Positions 7,671-16,075 of a stretch of DNA of 48,901 nt are shown one piece after another (the first letter of the stretch is position 1; every line of letters starts with the position of its first letter). Under the pieces are notes generated by a model. It was given only the letters and a program-made list of their open reading frames with translations, ran no database searches and had not been told where the DNA came from. This DNA is from Burkholderiaceae bacterium (GTDB lineage Bacteria; Pseudomonadota; Gammaproteobacteria; Burkholderiales; Burkholderiaceae_C). Position numbers and translations under genes: made by a program. Location: assembly GCA_024710165.1 (NCBI GenBank), contig JANJVG010000147.1, positions 1-48,901 on the forward strand, in the 5' to 3' direction.

Positions 7671-8075
7671 TTACCCGAAGTGCACCGTCTCGCCCTGTCG
7701 GTTGAAGGGAATGAAGGACCCGAGCATGCCCTGCTTGATGGATTCGACCATGCGCTGCAGGGGCTGCTCGGCCTCCTCACTGGTGGGAACGTGGTTGAGC
7801 GCGCCGGACATGGCGGCCACAAAGACAATCACCCACTCCTGGCCGAACTGCTGCGACTCCTGCACCAGGGTGTCGAAACTGTCGATCTCGGCAGGCAGCT
7901 TGTCCACACACATGCGCGGCACCAGCGCACCGCCGTGGCCTGCGTCAAAGGCAGCGCGCTGTTCGGCCGTGGCGTCGTCGGGCAGTTCAACCCCCGTGAA
8001 GACAAACAGCAGGCGCTGGGGCTCGGGCTGGGCATGTGCTGCACGCAGCAGATCGTCAAAGCAGGTGATTTCCAT
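7671..8075 (-). CDS. Unassigned 134-residue protein
   Basis: A 134-residue soluble protein (from ATG 8075) with no catalytic motif that I recognise. It starts MEITCFDDLLRAA, has a hydrophobic strand LLFVFTGVELP, a further strand EWVIVFVAAMSG, and ends IPFNRQGETVHFG. I recall close relatives in Comamonadaceae genomes carrying the label 'ribonucleotide reductase subunit alpha', but nothing here resembles an RNR catalytic subunit, so that name is probably a propagated error. It lies 28 bases after the nitroreductase and four bases before the hemerythrin gene, in the same strand run as nrdJ and nnrS. The alternating strand/helix pattern suggests a small alpha/beta fold. Function unknown. Confidence 0.75.
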   Translation of the reverse strand: MEITCFDDLLRAAHAQPEPQRLLFVFTGVELPDDATAEQRAAFDAGHGGALVPRMCVDKLPAEIDSFDTLVQESQQFGQEWVIVFVAAMSGALNHVPTSEEAEQPLQRMVESIKQGMLGSFIPFNRQGETVHFG

Positions 8076-8103
8076 TGCGGGATTCCATCGTAGGGTGGTG
8101 GAT

Positions 8104-8760
8104 TCAAGGAACGTGCGGCGCATCGCGCCCGGGCTCCAGGGTCTTAAAAAATGCTTCCGGCTGCGGTCGTACGCGGGCACCCTTGCGTGCCAGCACCGTG
8201 CCCAGGCTCACAAAACACAGCGCATGCTCTTGCGGCCCCAGGCCCAGCAGATCACGCAAGGCGGTGGACTGCAGTGCCTTGCCGCTGGTGAGCGCCGAGC
8301 CATAGCCCATTGCTGTGGCCATCAGAAGCATGTTCTGCACTGCACAGCCCGCCGAGAAAATACGTTCACTGAGGCTCACCCCGGGATCACCACGCTGGCC
8401 GTCTACCAGCACCATCATCAGTGCCGGCGAGCGGTAGGCCTTCTCGCGCGCCTGCTCCAGTTGTTCCGGCAGGGCGGCGGGATCACGCTCCAGCAAGGCA
8501 GCAGCAAACACCTCCGCCAGCCGTGAGCGCTGACCCTGCGGCACCAGCACGAAACGCCAGGGCAGGATCTGACCATGGTCCGGTGCATGGGAAGCAGCCG
8601 CCACGATGGTCCGTAGCTGCTGTGCATCCGGCCCGGGGGGACCCAGCCGCTTGGGCAGGATGGTCTGGCGCGTCTGCATGATCGACGCCAGCAGGCCAAC
8701 GGCCTCGCCGCCGGGTGCGAGGCCCTGATCCCATGCATCTTGGATGATTCCGTGCGGCAT
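8104..8760 (-). CDS. Nitroreductase family flavoprotein, YdjA-like
   Basis: A 218-residue FMN-dependent nitroreductase-fold protein. Seen: a TRQTILPKRL segment (30-39) at the position of the FMN-phosphate-binding R-R-S motif, HAPDHGQILPWRF (58-70) as in the E. coli YdjA/RutE-like branch, and SAGCAVQNMLLMATAMGYG (136-154) for the dimer/flavin core. These enzymes reduce nitro groups, quinones or enones with NAD(P)H; the natural substrate of YdjA-type proteins is not settled. The ATG at 8760 fits the family length; the longer frame to 8874 adds non-homologous sequence. Same strand as nnrS (162 bases upstream, no gene in that gap) and the 134-residue protein. Confidence 0.85.
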   Translation of the reverse strand: MPHGIIQDAWDQGLAPGGEAVGLLASIMQTRQTILPKRLGPPGPDAQQLRTIVAAASHAPDHGQILPWRFVLVPQGQRSRLAEVFAAALLERDPAALPEQLEQAREKAYRSPALMMVLVDGQRGDPGVSLSERIFSAGCAVQNMLLMATAMGYGSALTSGKALQSTALRDLLGLGPQEHALCFVSLGTVLARKGARVRPQPEAFFKTLEPGRDAPHVP

Positions 8761-8922
8761 GGGCTCAAGGACTCCTTGCGCTGTGCGCCACACGCAACGA
8801 CTGAAGCCGGTACGCCCCAGGCCAGCGGCCATCACACAGGAGCCGTCGCGCCGTGGCAAGAGTGGGGATGGCAAAGCAAGCGAAGGGGAAAGCCGCGCTG
8901 CGCCGCAAGGGGGCGTTCATCG

Positions 8923-10248
8923 TCATCCAGGCCGTCCGTCGGCACGCAAGCGGCCATACCAGGGTCCCAGCCGCACACCCCAGACCGACACCACGCCCAA
9001 CCACAAGAAAGCGGCGACTACCATCAGCCAGGCCGACCATTCGGTCGGAATGGCAGCCACGATGCGCAGCACAGTGGCCGCCTGCAGCACCCAGAACACA
9101 GACCAGGCGATGCGGTCGGCCACCAGCGCGCGCCCGCTGTGACCACATGACACGCGCGTCACCATGGCCAGCATCAGCGAACCCAGGCATCCCATGGTGA
9201 GCGCATGCAGGGTGCCAAGACCGATCAGCGGAGCGCCGTACACCAGCCCGCTCCATTGAGAGACCCCTGCCAGCACAAACGACAGCCCAAGCCAGAGAAA
9301 TCCAATGTGCAGCATGGCCAGCAGCCGGTTTTTAAGGCTCTGCACCAGCCCCCATACCCCCGCCAGCCACAGCAGCACGGCGCCCACACCCAGCTCCAGC
9401 AGGCCGCGTAATAGCGTCCATACCGTTCCTGCCGTACCCTGCGGCAGGCCGACCAGTTCCAGCCAGACCACAACGGCTTCAAAAACAGCTGCGCCCAGCA
9501 TGAGCCAGAGCAGCCAGAACGGGCGCCAGACCTTGATGAACGGCATGGCGCTCGAAGTGAAGAAAGGGATCATGCGGTGCGCCACCGCGGCATAAACCAC
9601 CACGACAAAGCTCCACAGCCCCGTCAGAACAAAGACACGCGCATACTCCTGCGCTTGCACCGCAAGGCTGACCACCATCCCAGCCACCGCCAGGCTGCCC
9701 GTGATGAGCGCAACGCCAATGGCACGCGCGTGGATCTGGTCCTGCGCCTGGCTGCGGCGTAACAGTTGCCAGAACAGCAACGTCATGCCCGCAAGCCCCA
9801 GACCGGCCAGCACGGCCCCTGCCAGCGCGATGGCCGACAGTACATGCCCACCAGCCAGCCACAGGAGCCAGCCTCCCGCCTGCAGCAACAGGACCGGCAG
9901 GAGCTTGTGCGTACTCCAAGACTCCACCCCAAGCCACTTGGGCCCGGCGGTGAACAAAAAGCCGGAAAAGAACAGGGGCATGAAACCGAACACCATCACC
10001 GCCGCGTGCGCCAGCGAGGATGAAAGCGCGTGGTGCAGCGACAGCGCACCATCGCTGGCCCGTGCGACTTGCACCAAGACCCACCAGACGGCCGAGGCCG
10101 CAAGCAATACCATGGCCAAAAAGAAACCCAGCCGGTGAGGCGCCAGCATCAGGTAGCGCATCCGCCAACACTGATCCGTCTGCCCCACAGGCCGGAGCGG
10201 GGTGGTGCCCGAGGCCGGTTTCAGCGTGATGACCGGCCTGTCACTCAC
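8923..10248 (-). CDS. nnrS: NnrS family membrane protein
   Basis: A 441-residue polytopic membrane protein with about twelve hydrophobic helices and the NnrS N-terminal block YLMLAPHRLGFFLAMVLL. NnrS is a haem- and copper-containing inner-membrane protein that is induced under denitrifying conditions and helps cells cope with nitric oxide stress. His residues in the segments PHRLGF, AHAAVMVFGF, AVAHRMIPFF and TLHALTMGC are candidate metal ligands. The start is uncertain: GTG at 10248 overlaps the nrdJ TGA in a GTGA and is preferred for coupling; GTG at 10272 and a downstream ATG in MRYLM are alternatives. The location behind nrdJ and 3 kb from the nar locus agrees with a role in anaerobic nitrogen metabolism. 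Confidence 0.85.
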   Translation of the reverse strand: MSDRPVITLKPASGTTPLRPVGQTDQCWRMRYLMLAPHRLGFFLAMVLLAASAVWWVLVQVARASDGALSLHHALSSSLAHAAVMVFGFMPLFFSGFLFTAGPKWLGVESWSTHKLLPVLLLQAGGWLLWLAGGHVLSAIALAGAVLAGLGLAGMTLLFWQLLRRSQAQDQIHARAIGVALITGSLAVAGMVVSLAVQAQEYARVFVLTGLWSFVVVVYAAVAHRMIPFFTSSAMPFIKVWRPFWLLWLMLGAAVFEAVVVWLELVGLPQGTAGTVWTLLRGLLELGVGAVLLWLAGVWGLVQSLKNRLLAMLHIGFLWLGLSFVLAGVSQWSGLVYGAPLIGLGTLHALTMGCLGSLMLAMVTRVSCGHSGRALVADRIAWSVFWVLQAATVLRIVAAIPTEWSAWLMVVAAFLWLGVVSVWGVRLGPWYGRLRADGRPG

Positions 10249-12692
10249 CCGCAGGTTCCCAGGTGCCCGCACTGGGTGCAGTAGTCACATCCGTCCTTGC
10301 GGATCATGGCATGGGCACCACACTCGGAGCATTTCTTACCGGCCATGACCGGCGGTGCCACAGCCATGGCCGCATCGCCCTGGAGAGCCTCCTGTACAGA
10401 GGCCGGGCTCTGCTGTCGGGCACGGCGTGCCAGGATGTTCTGGATGGCATAGGCAATCGCTGCCACTTCGGAGTCATGCCACTTGGGCACCTGCGTGCCG
10501 TCGTCCTTCTGGTGGGTGCCCAGACGCACGGGGCCCCGGTCCCAGGCGACCTTGCGCATGTCGGACAGGGCGCGCTCCAGGAAGCCGCCGCGCGCGGCAA
10601 GCGACAGAAGGCGCATGCTCGAAGTGACCCACTGCTGCGATTCGCCGCTCTGGCCCACGGGCATGAAGAATTCGATGGCGCGGTCCACCATGCCCGTGCC
10701 CTCGGCGTTGGGCACCGGCAGGAACGAAACGATGAGGTACAAGCGCTTCTGGCCTTCCTGCGTCCAGTAATCCACCTTTTCAGCCACGGCCGAGAGAGCG
10801 CCCTTGGGACGGCTCTCGATCACGGTGCGCATCGGGTCCACGGGCGGCGCTTCGGGCGCGGCGGCGGGGGCCTGCTTGTCGGCCGCGGGCGCGGCGTGCA
10901 CTTCGAGCACCGAACCCAGGATGTTGTTCGGGCGGTAGGTGGCCAGACCCTTGAGGCGGGCGCGCCAGGCCTGCAGATACAGGCCCTTAAAGTCGTCGTA
11001 GGGATAGTCGGCAGGAATGTTGACGGTCTTGGAGATGGCCGTGTCAACAAAGGGCTGCACGGCTTCCATCATGGCAATGTGGTCCTGGGCCGACATCTCG
11101 AGCGCCGAAACGAAATACTCGGGCAATTTGGATACGTCGCCGCCCAGCTCGCGGTACAAGCGCCACGAATGGTCTTCCACGGCGTACTCGGCCATGCTGC
11201 CGTCAGCCTCGCGCTTGCGGCGCTTGTACATCCAGGAGAACGGCGGCTCGATCCCATTGGAGGCGTTGTCGGCGAAGGCCAGGCTCACGGTGCCGGTGGG
11301 CGCGATGGACAGCAGGTGGCTGTTGCGGATGCCGTGCGTACGGATCTGCTTCTTGAGTGCAGCAGGCAGGCGGCTGGCAAAGGTTCCGTCGGCCAGGTAC
11401 CCATCGGCATCAAACTGGGGGAAAGCACCCTTCTCGCGCGCCAGCGCTACCGAGGCTCCGTAGGCGCAGTCGCGCATGGACTCGGCAATGCGCGCAGCCA
11501 TGGCGCGGCCCTCGGCGCTGTCGTAGCGCAGGCAGAGCATGGCCAGGGTATTGCCCATGCCGGTAAATCCCACGCCGATGCGGCGCTTGGCCTTAGCCTC
11601 GGCGTCCTGCTGAGGCAGGGGCCAGAAGGTAACGTCAAGCACGTTGTCAAGTGCACGCACCTGCAGCGCCACCGACTTGGCGAACGCATCGAAGTCGAAC
11701 GTTGGCACACCATCAAACCCGAACGGGTTGCGCACGAAGTGCGTCAGGATGATGGGGCCGAGATCGCAGCAGCCGTAGGACGGCAGGGGCTGTTCGCCGC
11801 AGGGATTGGTGGCGGCGATCTTCTCGCAATAGCGCAGGTTGTTGTCCTGGTTGATGTGGTCCAGGAACAGAATGCCTGGCTCGGCGAAATCGTAGGTCGA
11901 CTTCATGATGGTGTCCCACAGCTCGCGTGCGGGCAGGCTCTGGTATACCCACAGACCGTCATCGCGCTGGTAGGCGCCCTGCTCCATCACCGTGACACCC
12001 GGGCGGGCCTTGTGCACCAGCTCCCAGGGCTGGTCGTCGATCACGGCCTGGATGAAGGCATCGCTCACACCCACCGAAACATTGAAATTGTTCCACCGGC
12101 CGGGAGTGCGCTTCGCCGTGATGAAGTCGTGCACATCGGGGTGATCGATGCGCAGCACGCCCATCTGGGCACCGCGGCGCGCACCGGCGCTCTCGACGGT
12201 GGAGCACGACTGGTCGAACACGTTGATATAGCTGCACGGACCCGAGGCCATGGAGTGCGTGCCCTTGACCTCGGCGCCGCGCGGGCGGATGCGCGAGAAG
12301 TCGTAGCCCACACCACCGCCGCGGCGCATGGTCTCGGCGGCCTCGCGCAGGGCCTCGTAGATGCCGGGGAAGCCCTCGTCGTCCACGCCCTGGATGCAGT
12401 CGCCCACGGGCTGGACGAAGCAGTTGATCAGCGTGGCCTGGATGTCGGTACCGGCCGCGCTCATGATGCGCCCGGCGCCAATGGCTCCCGCGTGCAGATT
12501 GGCCAGGAACAGGGCCTCGTATTTTTCACGATCGGCTTCGGCTTCCACGGAGGCCAGCGCCCGTGCGACGCGCCGGAACAGGTCCTCGGCACTGGTTTCG
12601 CCCGCCTTGAGGTATTTCTCCCTCAGCACATCCAGGCTGATGGGCTGGGTGGCCGTCACATCCTGTGCGCGGCCCAGGTTTTCTCGCTTCAT
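10245..12692 (-). CDS. nrdJ: Adenosylcobalamin-dependent ribonucleotide reductase (class II)
   Basis: An 815-residue class II ribonucleotide reductase, which makes deoxynucleotides using adenosylcobalamin and needs neither oxygen nor a small subunit. Seen: the N-terminal catalytic segments with C91 in TLINCFVQPV; the thiyl-radical loop NPCGEQPLPSYGCCDLG; the phosphate-binding segment SIAPTGTVSLAFADNASNG; and a C-terminal cysteine cluster (CSEC ... CDYC, CGHLGTC) that is a zinc-ribbon-like or redox tail in this family. The ATG at 12692 is chosen because the longer frame starts with TTG in a hairpin. nnrS follows with a GTGA overlap. Having NrdJ allows growth with little or no oxygen and ties growth to B12. 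No cobalamin riboswitch was recognised upstream. Confidence 0.93.
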   Translation of the reverse strand: MKRENLGRAQDVTATQPISLDVLREKYLKAGETSAEDLFRRVARALASVEAEADREKYEALFLANLHAGAIGAGRIMSAAGTDIQATLINCFVQPVGDCIQGVDDEGFPGIYEALREAAETMRRGGGVGYDFSRIRPRGAEVKGTHSMASGPCSYINVFDQSCSTVESAGARRGAQMGVLRIDHPDVHDFITAKRTPGRWNNFNVSVGVSDAFIQAVIDDQPWELVHKARPGVTVMEQGAYQRDDGLWVYQSLPARELWDTIMKSTYDFAEPGILFLDHINQDNNLRYCEKIAATNPCGEQPLPSYGCCDLGPIILTHFVRNPFGFDGVPTFDFDAFAKSVALQVRALDNVLDVTFWPLPQQDAEAKAKRRIGVGFTGMGNTLAMLCLRYDSAEGRAMAARIAESMRDCAYGASVALAREKGAFPQFDADGYLADGTFASRLPAALKKQIRTHGIRNSHLLSIAPTGTVSLAFADNASNGIEPPFSWMYKRRKREADGSMAEYAVEDHSWRLYRELGGDVSKLPEYFVSALEMSAQDHIAMMEAVQPFVDTAISKTVNIPADYPYDDFKGLYLQAWRARLKGLATYRPNNILGSVLEVHAAPAADKQAPAAAPEAPPVDPMRTVIESRPKGALSAVAEKVDYWTQEGQKRLYLIVSFLPVPNAEGTGMVDRAIEFFMPVGQSGESQQWVTSSMRLLSLAARGGFLERALSDMRKVAWDRGPVRLGTHQKDDGTQVPKWHDSEVAAIAYAIQNILARRARQQSPASVQEALQGDAAMAVAPPVMAGKKCSECGAHAMIRKDGCDYCTQCGHLGTCG

Positions 12693-13013
12693 GGTGTGGG
12701 TTTCCGTTGGTAGTGCGTAGCGTGCATTCCCTGCAGCCAAGCGGCCCGGGAAAACGAAGCCGCCCAATAAATTGGGCGGCGGGAGTGTGGCAGTTTAGCG
12801 ATTTGAAAATGCCGGATCTGACGGATTTTTAAGCGCTTTGCCGGCAGGCCGCGCCACGGCTGGATTTGACTAATTGTAATATTTTGCTACTTCGCCGATG
12901 CCCCATCCGGGGACCGGGATATCCCGCCGCGTCCCTCAGACGAGGGGTGCTTGCGCACATACACCACAGCAACCCACGCAAATTCCACAACACACCCGAG
13001 AAGAAAGCCAGGG
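12693..13013. other. 321-bp gap between carbonic anhydrase end and nrdJ start
   Basis: No gene is supported here. It holds a perfect hairpin at 12759-12780, an A+T-rich stretch around 12860-12890 that may carry the nrdJ promoter, a CCCC-ATCC-GGGG inverted repeat (12901-12912) and a 12-base palindrome CGGGATATCCCG at 12915-12926. I saw no B12-box-like sequence and no clear FNR (TTGAT-N4-ATCAA) or NrdR site. Confidence 0.5.
12759..12780. terminator. Perfect 9-bp hairpin upstream of nrdJ
   Basis: GCCGCCCAA-TAAA-TTGGGCGGC, a perfect 9-bp stem with a 4-base loop. Reading the minus strand it is followed by TTCGTTTTCCC, a broken T-run, so it may terminate read-through from the carbonic anhydrase/nar operon. 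It could equally form in the nrdJ leader 67 bases before the ATG as an attenuator. Confidence 0.5.
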
Positions 13014-13694
13014 TCAGTCTTCCACCAGCACCTGCCCATCGTGTTCCACATAGGGGTGATAAGGGCCGGTGCCGCTGGAGGTGGCACGTGAAGCCGGGAC
13101 GAAGCCACCGGTTTTCACATCAAACACATGCACCTCGCCGTCCTCGATCACCCAGTGCCACCCATGCAGGGTGATGGCACCTTGTTCGACCCTCCTTCGC
13201 ACCATGGGATAGTCCATGAGCCGCTCCAGCTGCAGCACCACAGCGCGCTGCTCGGTGCGCAGCAGCGCCTCGGGGCTAGGCACCACAGGCAGCGTCGCTT
13301 CCCGTCCAAGGTCCAGCCAGCGCTGCAGATTCTGCGCCTCGGGCGGCACTTCGCCGTACAAGGTCTTGATGGCGCCGCAATGGCTGTGCCCGCACACCAC
13401 GATGCGGCTTACCTGCAGGCTGAGTACCGCAAATTCGATGGCGGCAGCCGTGCCATGCAAACCATGGGACCCGTCATAGGGCGGCACAAAGGCTCCCACA
13501 TTGCGGACGATAAACAACTCGCCGGGTCCAGCTCCCGTCAGCAGGTAGGGGACGAGGCGAGAGTCCGAACAACCGATAAACAGGGTCGTCGGACGTTGCC
13601 CCTCTTCCACCAGGGTCTTGAACTGTTCCCGATATTGGGGAAACGCATCCACGTTGAAGCGGCGCAAGCGCGCCAGCAGCTCGTCGTCGGGCAT
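13014..13694 (-). CDS. Beta-class carbonic anhydrase
   Basis: A 226-residue cytoplasmic beta-carbonic anhydrase interconverting CO2 and bicarbonate. Zinc ligands are visible as C42 and D44-R46 (the CSDSR motif at 42-46), H103 and C106 in CGHSHCGAIK. The length is normal. The C-terminal 35 residues are a less conserved extension. The ATG at 13694 lies 20 bases after the PPIase stop on the same strand, so it is probably the last gene of the nar operon. Why a carbonic anhydrase should be expressed with nitrate reductase is not established; bicarbonate supply or local pH control during anaerobic respiration is a possible reason (inference). Confidence 0.93.
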   Translation of the reverse strand: MPDDELLARLRRFNVDAFPQYREQFKTLVEEGQRPTTLFIGCSDSRLVPYLLTGAGPGELFIVRNVGAFVPPYDGSHGLHGTAAAIEFAVLSLQVSRIVVCGHSHCGAIKTLYGEVPPEAQNLQRWLDLGREATLPVVPSPEALLRTEQRAVVLQLERLMDYPMVRRRVEQGAITLHGWHWVIEDGEVHVFDVKTGGFVPASRATSSGTGPYHPYVEHDGQVLVED

Positions 13695-13714
13695 GGCCGA
13701 ACTTTCAGAGGTGC

Positions 13715-14617
13715 TTATTGCACCAGTGGGGTCTCGGCGCCTTCGATGTCCACGCCTTCGAGCACGGCAGCTCCCGCCAGAAGTTGCAGATACTGGCGCA
13801 GGGCGTTGGTCCAGGTTTGCTGGCGCAACGTCAACGCCACAGCCCCCCGGACCTGATCGAAGGTGGGCTGCTGGCCCGCCTCGCGCTCCAGCACTTCAAC
13901 CACATGCAACCCAAAGCGGCTATGCACCAGGCGCGATAGCACACCAATCTCGGCACCGCCAAAGACCTCACGCGCAAATTCTGGAGCGCAGTCGGCCCGG
14001 GTAAGCCACCCGAGCTCACCGCCCTCGCTGCCGCTGGGGCAGTTGGACCACTTGGCAGCTGCCGCACGGAAAGCCTCGCCGCCGTCATTGGCGCAGCGCA
14101 ACTCCAGCAGCAGGGCTTCGGCGCGCAGGCGCAGTTGTTTGACATCGACGCCAGGCGTCACAGCAAACAGCACATGGCGCATACGCGCACGCTCGCCCTG
14201 CATGTACTGCGATGGGTGGGCTTCGTGGTAGCGACGGCATGCCTCATCCGAGGGCTCGGGCACCTGCAGTTCACGCTCCAGCAATTGCTCGATGGCGGCG
14301 GCGGCCGCCGCACTGGTCGATCCGTCGGTACCAGCCACGTCCCCTTCCGGCAAAAGGCCCGCCTGCTGTGCAGCCTGACGCAACAGCTCGGTGCAGGCAC
14401 GCTGGCGCAAGCTTTGCTCGTCCAGCCATTCGCCCGATGCATGCAAGGCCACGCCATTGACCCGAGCTACCGGCAGCGCGGGCTGCGCAGCCGGAGCCAT
14501 TGGCGCCGCCACGCTGGCAGCAAGGGCATCGAAATGTTCCTGCTGCACAGGGGTCAACACGTTTGCTGCCTCCGGAGTGCCTGCACAACCGCAGCCACCG
14601 CTTCCACATCCACTCAT
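13715..14617 (-). CDS. Parvulin-type peptidylprolyl isomerase linked to nitrate reductase
   Basis: A 300-residue protein with a parvulin PPIase domain at about 143-245 (MRHVLFAV ... GGELGWLTR ... SRFGLHVVEVLERE), preceded by a helical SurA/PpiC-like N-terminal region. The N-terminus is odd: C4, C9 and C11 in a Gly/Cys-rich MSGCGSGGCGC stretch that could bind metal. There is no signal peptide, so it should be cytoplasmic, unlike SurA or PrsA. It begins 25 bases after narI and precedes the carbonic anhydrase by 20, so it is in the nar operon. Similar PPIase genes follow narI in other denitrifying proteobacteria (from memory) and probably help fold or mature NarGH. The ATG at 14617 removes 43 unrelated residues of the longer frame. 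Confidence 0.88.
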   Translation of the reverse strand: MSGCGSGGCGCAGTPEAANVLTPVQQEHFDALAASVAAPMAPAAQPALPVARVNGVALHASGEWLDEQSLRQRACTELLRQAAQQAGLLPEGDVAGTDGSTSAAAAAAIEQLLERELQVPEPSDEACRRYHEAHPSQYMQGERARMRHVLFAVTPGVDVKQLRLRAEALLLELRCANDGGEAFRAAAAKWSNCPSGSEGGELGWLTRADCAPEFAREVFGGAEIGVLSRLVHSRFGLHVVEVLEREAGQQPTFDQVRGAVALTLRQQTWTNALRQYLQLLAGAAVLEGVDIEGAETPLVQ

Positions 14618-14642
14618 GGTGTTCTCCTTCCCAGGGTGCGTA

Positions 14643-15377
14643 TCAATGCGAAGAGCGGCCACCCGGCTGGTTGTGGCCAGCAGGCAAATTGAGGCGACGG
14701 GCGCGCACCAACTGGTAGGGGCGCAACACATAGGCCAGCGTGCCAAAACCGCTCCAAACGTGCACCAGACGGGTGAACGGGAAGATCAGGAACACACTCA
14801 TACCCAGAAACATGTGCAGCTTGAAGATCCATCCGGCCTCTGCCAGCAGCTCAACGCCTCCGGAGCGGAAGGTGACGATGCGCTGCCCCCATTCCGCCAG
14901 CTTCATCATCATGGAGCCGTCCAGGTGCTGAGCCGACAGCGGAATGGTGGCCAGGCCCAGCGCAAGCTGAATCCACAGCAGCCACAGCAGCACGATGTCG
15001 CTGGTCTTGGACGTGGCGCGGATGCGCGGGTCTGTCAGGCGACGGTGCAACAGCAGTGACAAACCAATGATGCCCATCAAACCGGCCACGCCTCCCACGA
15101 CGATGGCCATGATCTGTTTGGCACCAGCACTCATGAAGTGCTCGTACAGCGCATGGGGCGTGAGCATGCCCACGAAGTGCCCAAAGAACAAAATCAGCAC
15201 CCCTGCATGAAACAGGTTGCTGCCCCAGCGCAGGCTGCCCGTGCGCAGGAGTTGGGACGAATCGCTCTTCCATGTGTACTGATCACGGTCAAAGCGGATC
15301 AGGCTGCCAAGGAAGAAAACAGCCAGGCAAATGTAGGGATAAATGCCAAACAGCAGGGTATCAAGCCAGGCGGTCAT
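14643..15377 (-). CDS. narI: Respiratory nitrate reductase, gamma subunit
   Basis: A 244-residue inner-membrane cytochrome b, the quinol-oxidising anchor of NarGHI. Five hydrophobic helices are visible. The four haem-ligand histidines are H57 and H67 (LFHAGVLILFFGHFVG) and H188 and H206 (KLHMFLGM ... RLVHVWSG), each one residue beyond the E. coli positions 56, 66, 187 and 205. It passes electrons from quinol through two b haems to NarH. Its ATG overlaps the narJ stop by four bases. Together with narG, narH and narJ it forms a complete membrane-bound nitrate reductase locus. Confidence 0.97.
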   Translation of the reverse strand: MTAWLDTLLFGIYPYICLAVFFLGSLIRFDRDQYTWKSDSSQLLRTGSLRWGSNLFHAGVLILFFGHFVGMLTPHALYEHFMSAGAKQIMAIVVGGVAGLMGIIGLSLLLHRRLTDPRIRATSKTSDIVLLWLLWIQLALGLATIPLSAQHLDGSMMMKLAEWGQRIVTFRSGGVELLAEAGWIFKLHMFLGMSVFLIFPFTRLVHVWSGFGTLAYVLRPYQLVRARRLNLPAGHNQPGGRSSH

Positions 15378-16066
15378 ACGGAGACTCCTTCGGATGCGCG
15401 GGGATTACGGACAAAATGCAGGGGCTGCGGCTGTCCAGGCTTGGCCTGACCGCGGCTGCTGCAACCATCAAAAGCGGCAGGCTCGTCCCAAGACTCGTCA
15501 ATCTCGGGCTCGGGCGATACAGGCACAGGCTGCGCCTGCCGGCCAGCAACCTCCAGAATGGCGGCCAGCACGCTGGCGTAGGGCGTGCCACGGGCGAGCA
15601 GCGCGCTAAACAGTGCATTGAGGATGTGCTCCATCTCGCCGAGAAAACTGCGAGCCACCTCAGGCGGCTGGGTGGAGGCAAATTCCAGCACGACAGGCAA
15701 GTGATCGGGTAAATCGCTGGCACTGAAATGCAGACCCGCACGCTCGTAGGTGCCCAGGAGGTCGATCAACGCAGGTCCACGGTCGCGCGAATCGCCATGG
15801 ACATGCTCGAACAGGTGCAGCGAAGTCGAACGACCTCGGTCGAAGGTCTCGACGTAATGCGCCTCGACATCGATCGGATCGGTCAGCGCCAGTTGTCGAC
15901 ACAGGGCCTGCAACTCGACCAGGCGCTGAGGTCGCAGCACCTGTTCGGTCTCCAGAACCTCGACCAGCTGAGGCAATACCTCGCGCAATTGCGCGTCCGG
16001 GTAGGTCAGCAGGCTGGCCAGTGCCCTCAGTGTCAGTCGCAACGACTGTGTTTTTTTCTGGAACAT
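15374..16066 (-). CDS. narJ: Nitrate reductase assembly chaperone
   Basis: A 230-residue helical chaperone of the NarJ/TorD family that binds apo-NarG and supports insertion of the molybdenum cofactor before the complex docks on NarI. Seen: the N-terminal LRALASLLTYPDAQLRE helix, the signature YVETFDRGRSTSLHLFEHVH (residues about 67-86), and LPDHLPVVLEFAS. Residues from about 178 onward form a proline-rich, probably flexible tail. It is nine bases after narH and overlaps narI by ATGA, so production of the chaperone and the membrane anchor is coupled. It is not part of the finished enzyme. Confidence 0.96.
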   Translation of the reverse strand: MFQKKTQSLRLTLRALASLLTYPDAQLREVLPQLVEVLETEQVLRPQRLVELQALCRQLALTDPIDVEAHYVETFDRGRSTSLHLFEHVHGDSRDRGPALIDLLGTYERAGLHFSASDLPDHLPVVLEFASTQPPEVARSFLGEMEHILNALFSALLARGTPYASVLAAILEVAGRQAQPVPVSPEPEIDESWDEPAAFDGCSSRGQAKPGQPQPLHFVRNPRASEGVSV

Positions 16067-16075
16067 GGCGTGCCC

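Noticed and set aside
10263-12713. 816-codon open frame on the plus strand opposite nrdJ
   Set aside because: Antisense shadow of nrdJ with the same low-complexity composition and no family match.
12861-12890. Possible FNR box TTGAC-TAAT-TGTAA upstream of nrdJ
   Set aside because: Only the first half-site is good; the second half does not match, so it is not listed as a site.
12693-13013. Cobalamin riboswitch ahead of the B12-dependent nrdJ
   Set aside because: No B12-box-like conserved sequence was seen on the coding strand; a covariance search would be needed to exclude it fully.
12866-13174. 102-codon plus-strand frame in the nrdJ-carbonic anhydrase gap
   Set aside because: Overlaps the carbonic anhydrase gene antisense and is Arg/His/Pro-rich, not protein-like.
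15374-15377. Possible frameshift at the narJ/narI joint
   Set aside because: It is a normal ATGA overlap; both proteins are full length with all key residues.
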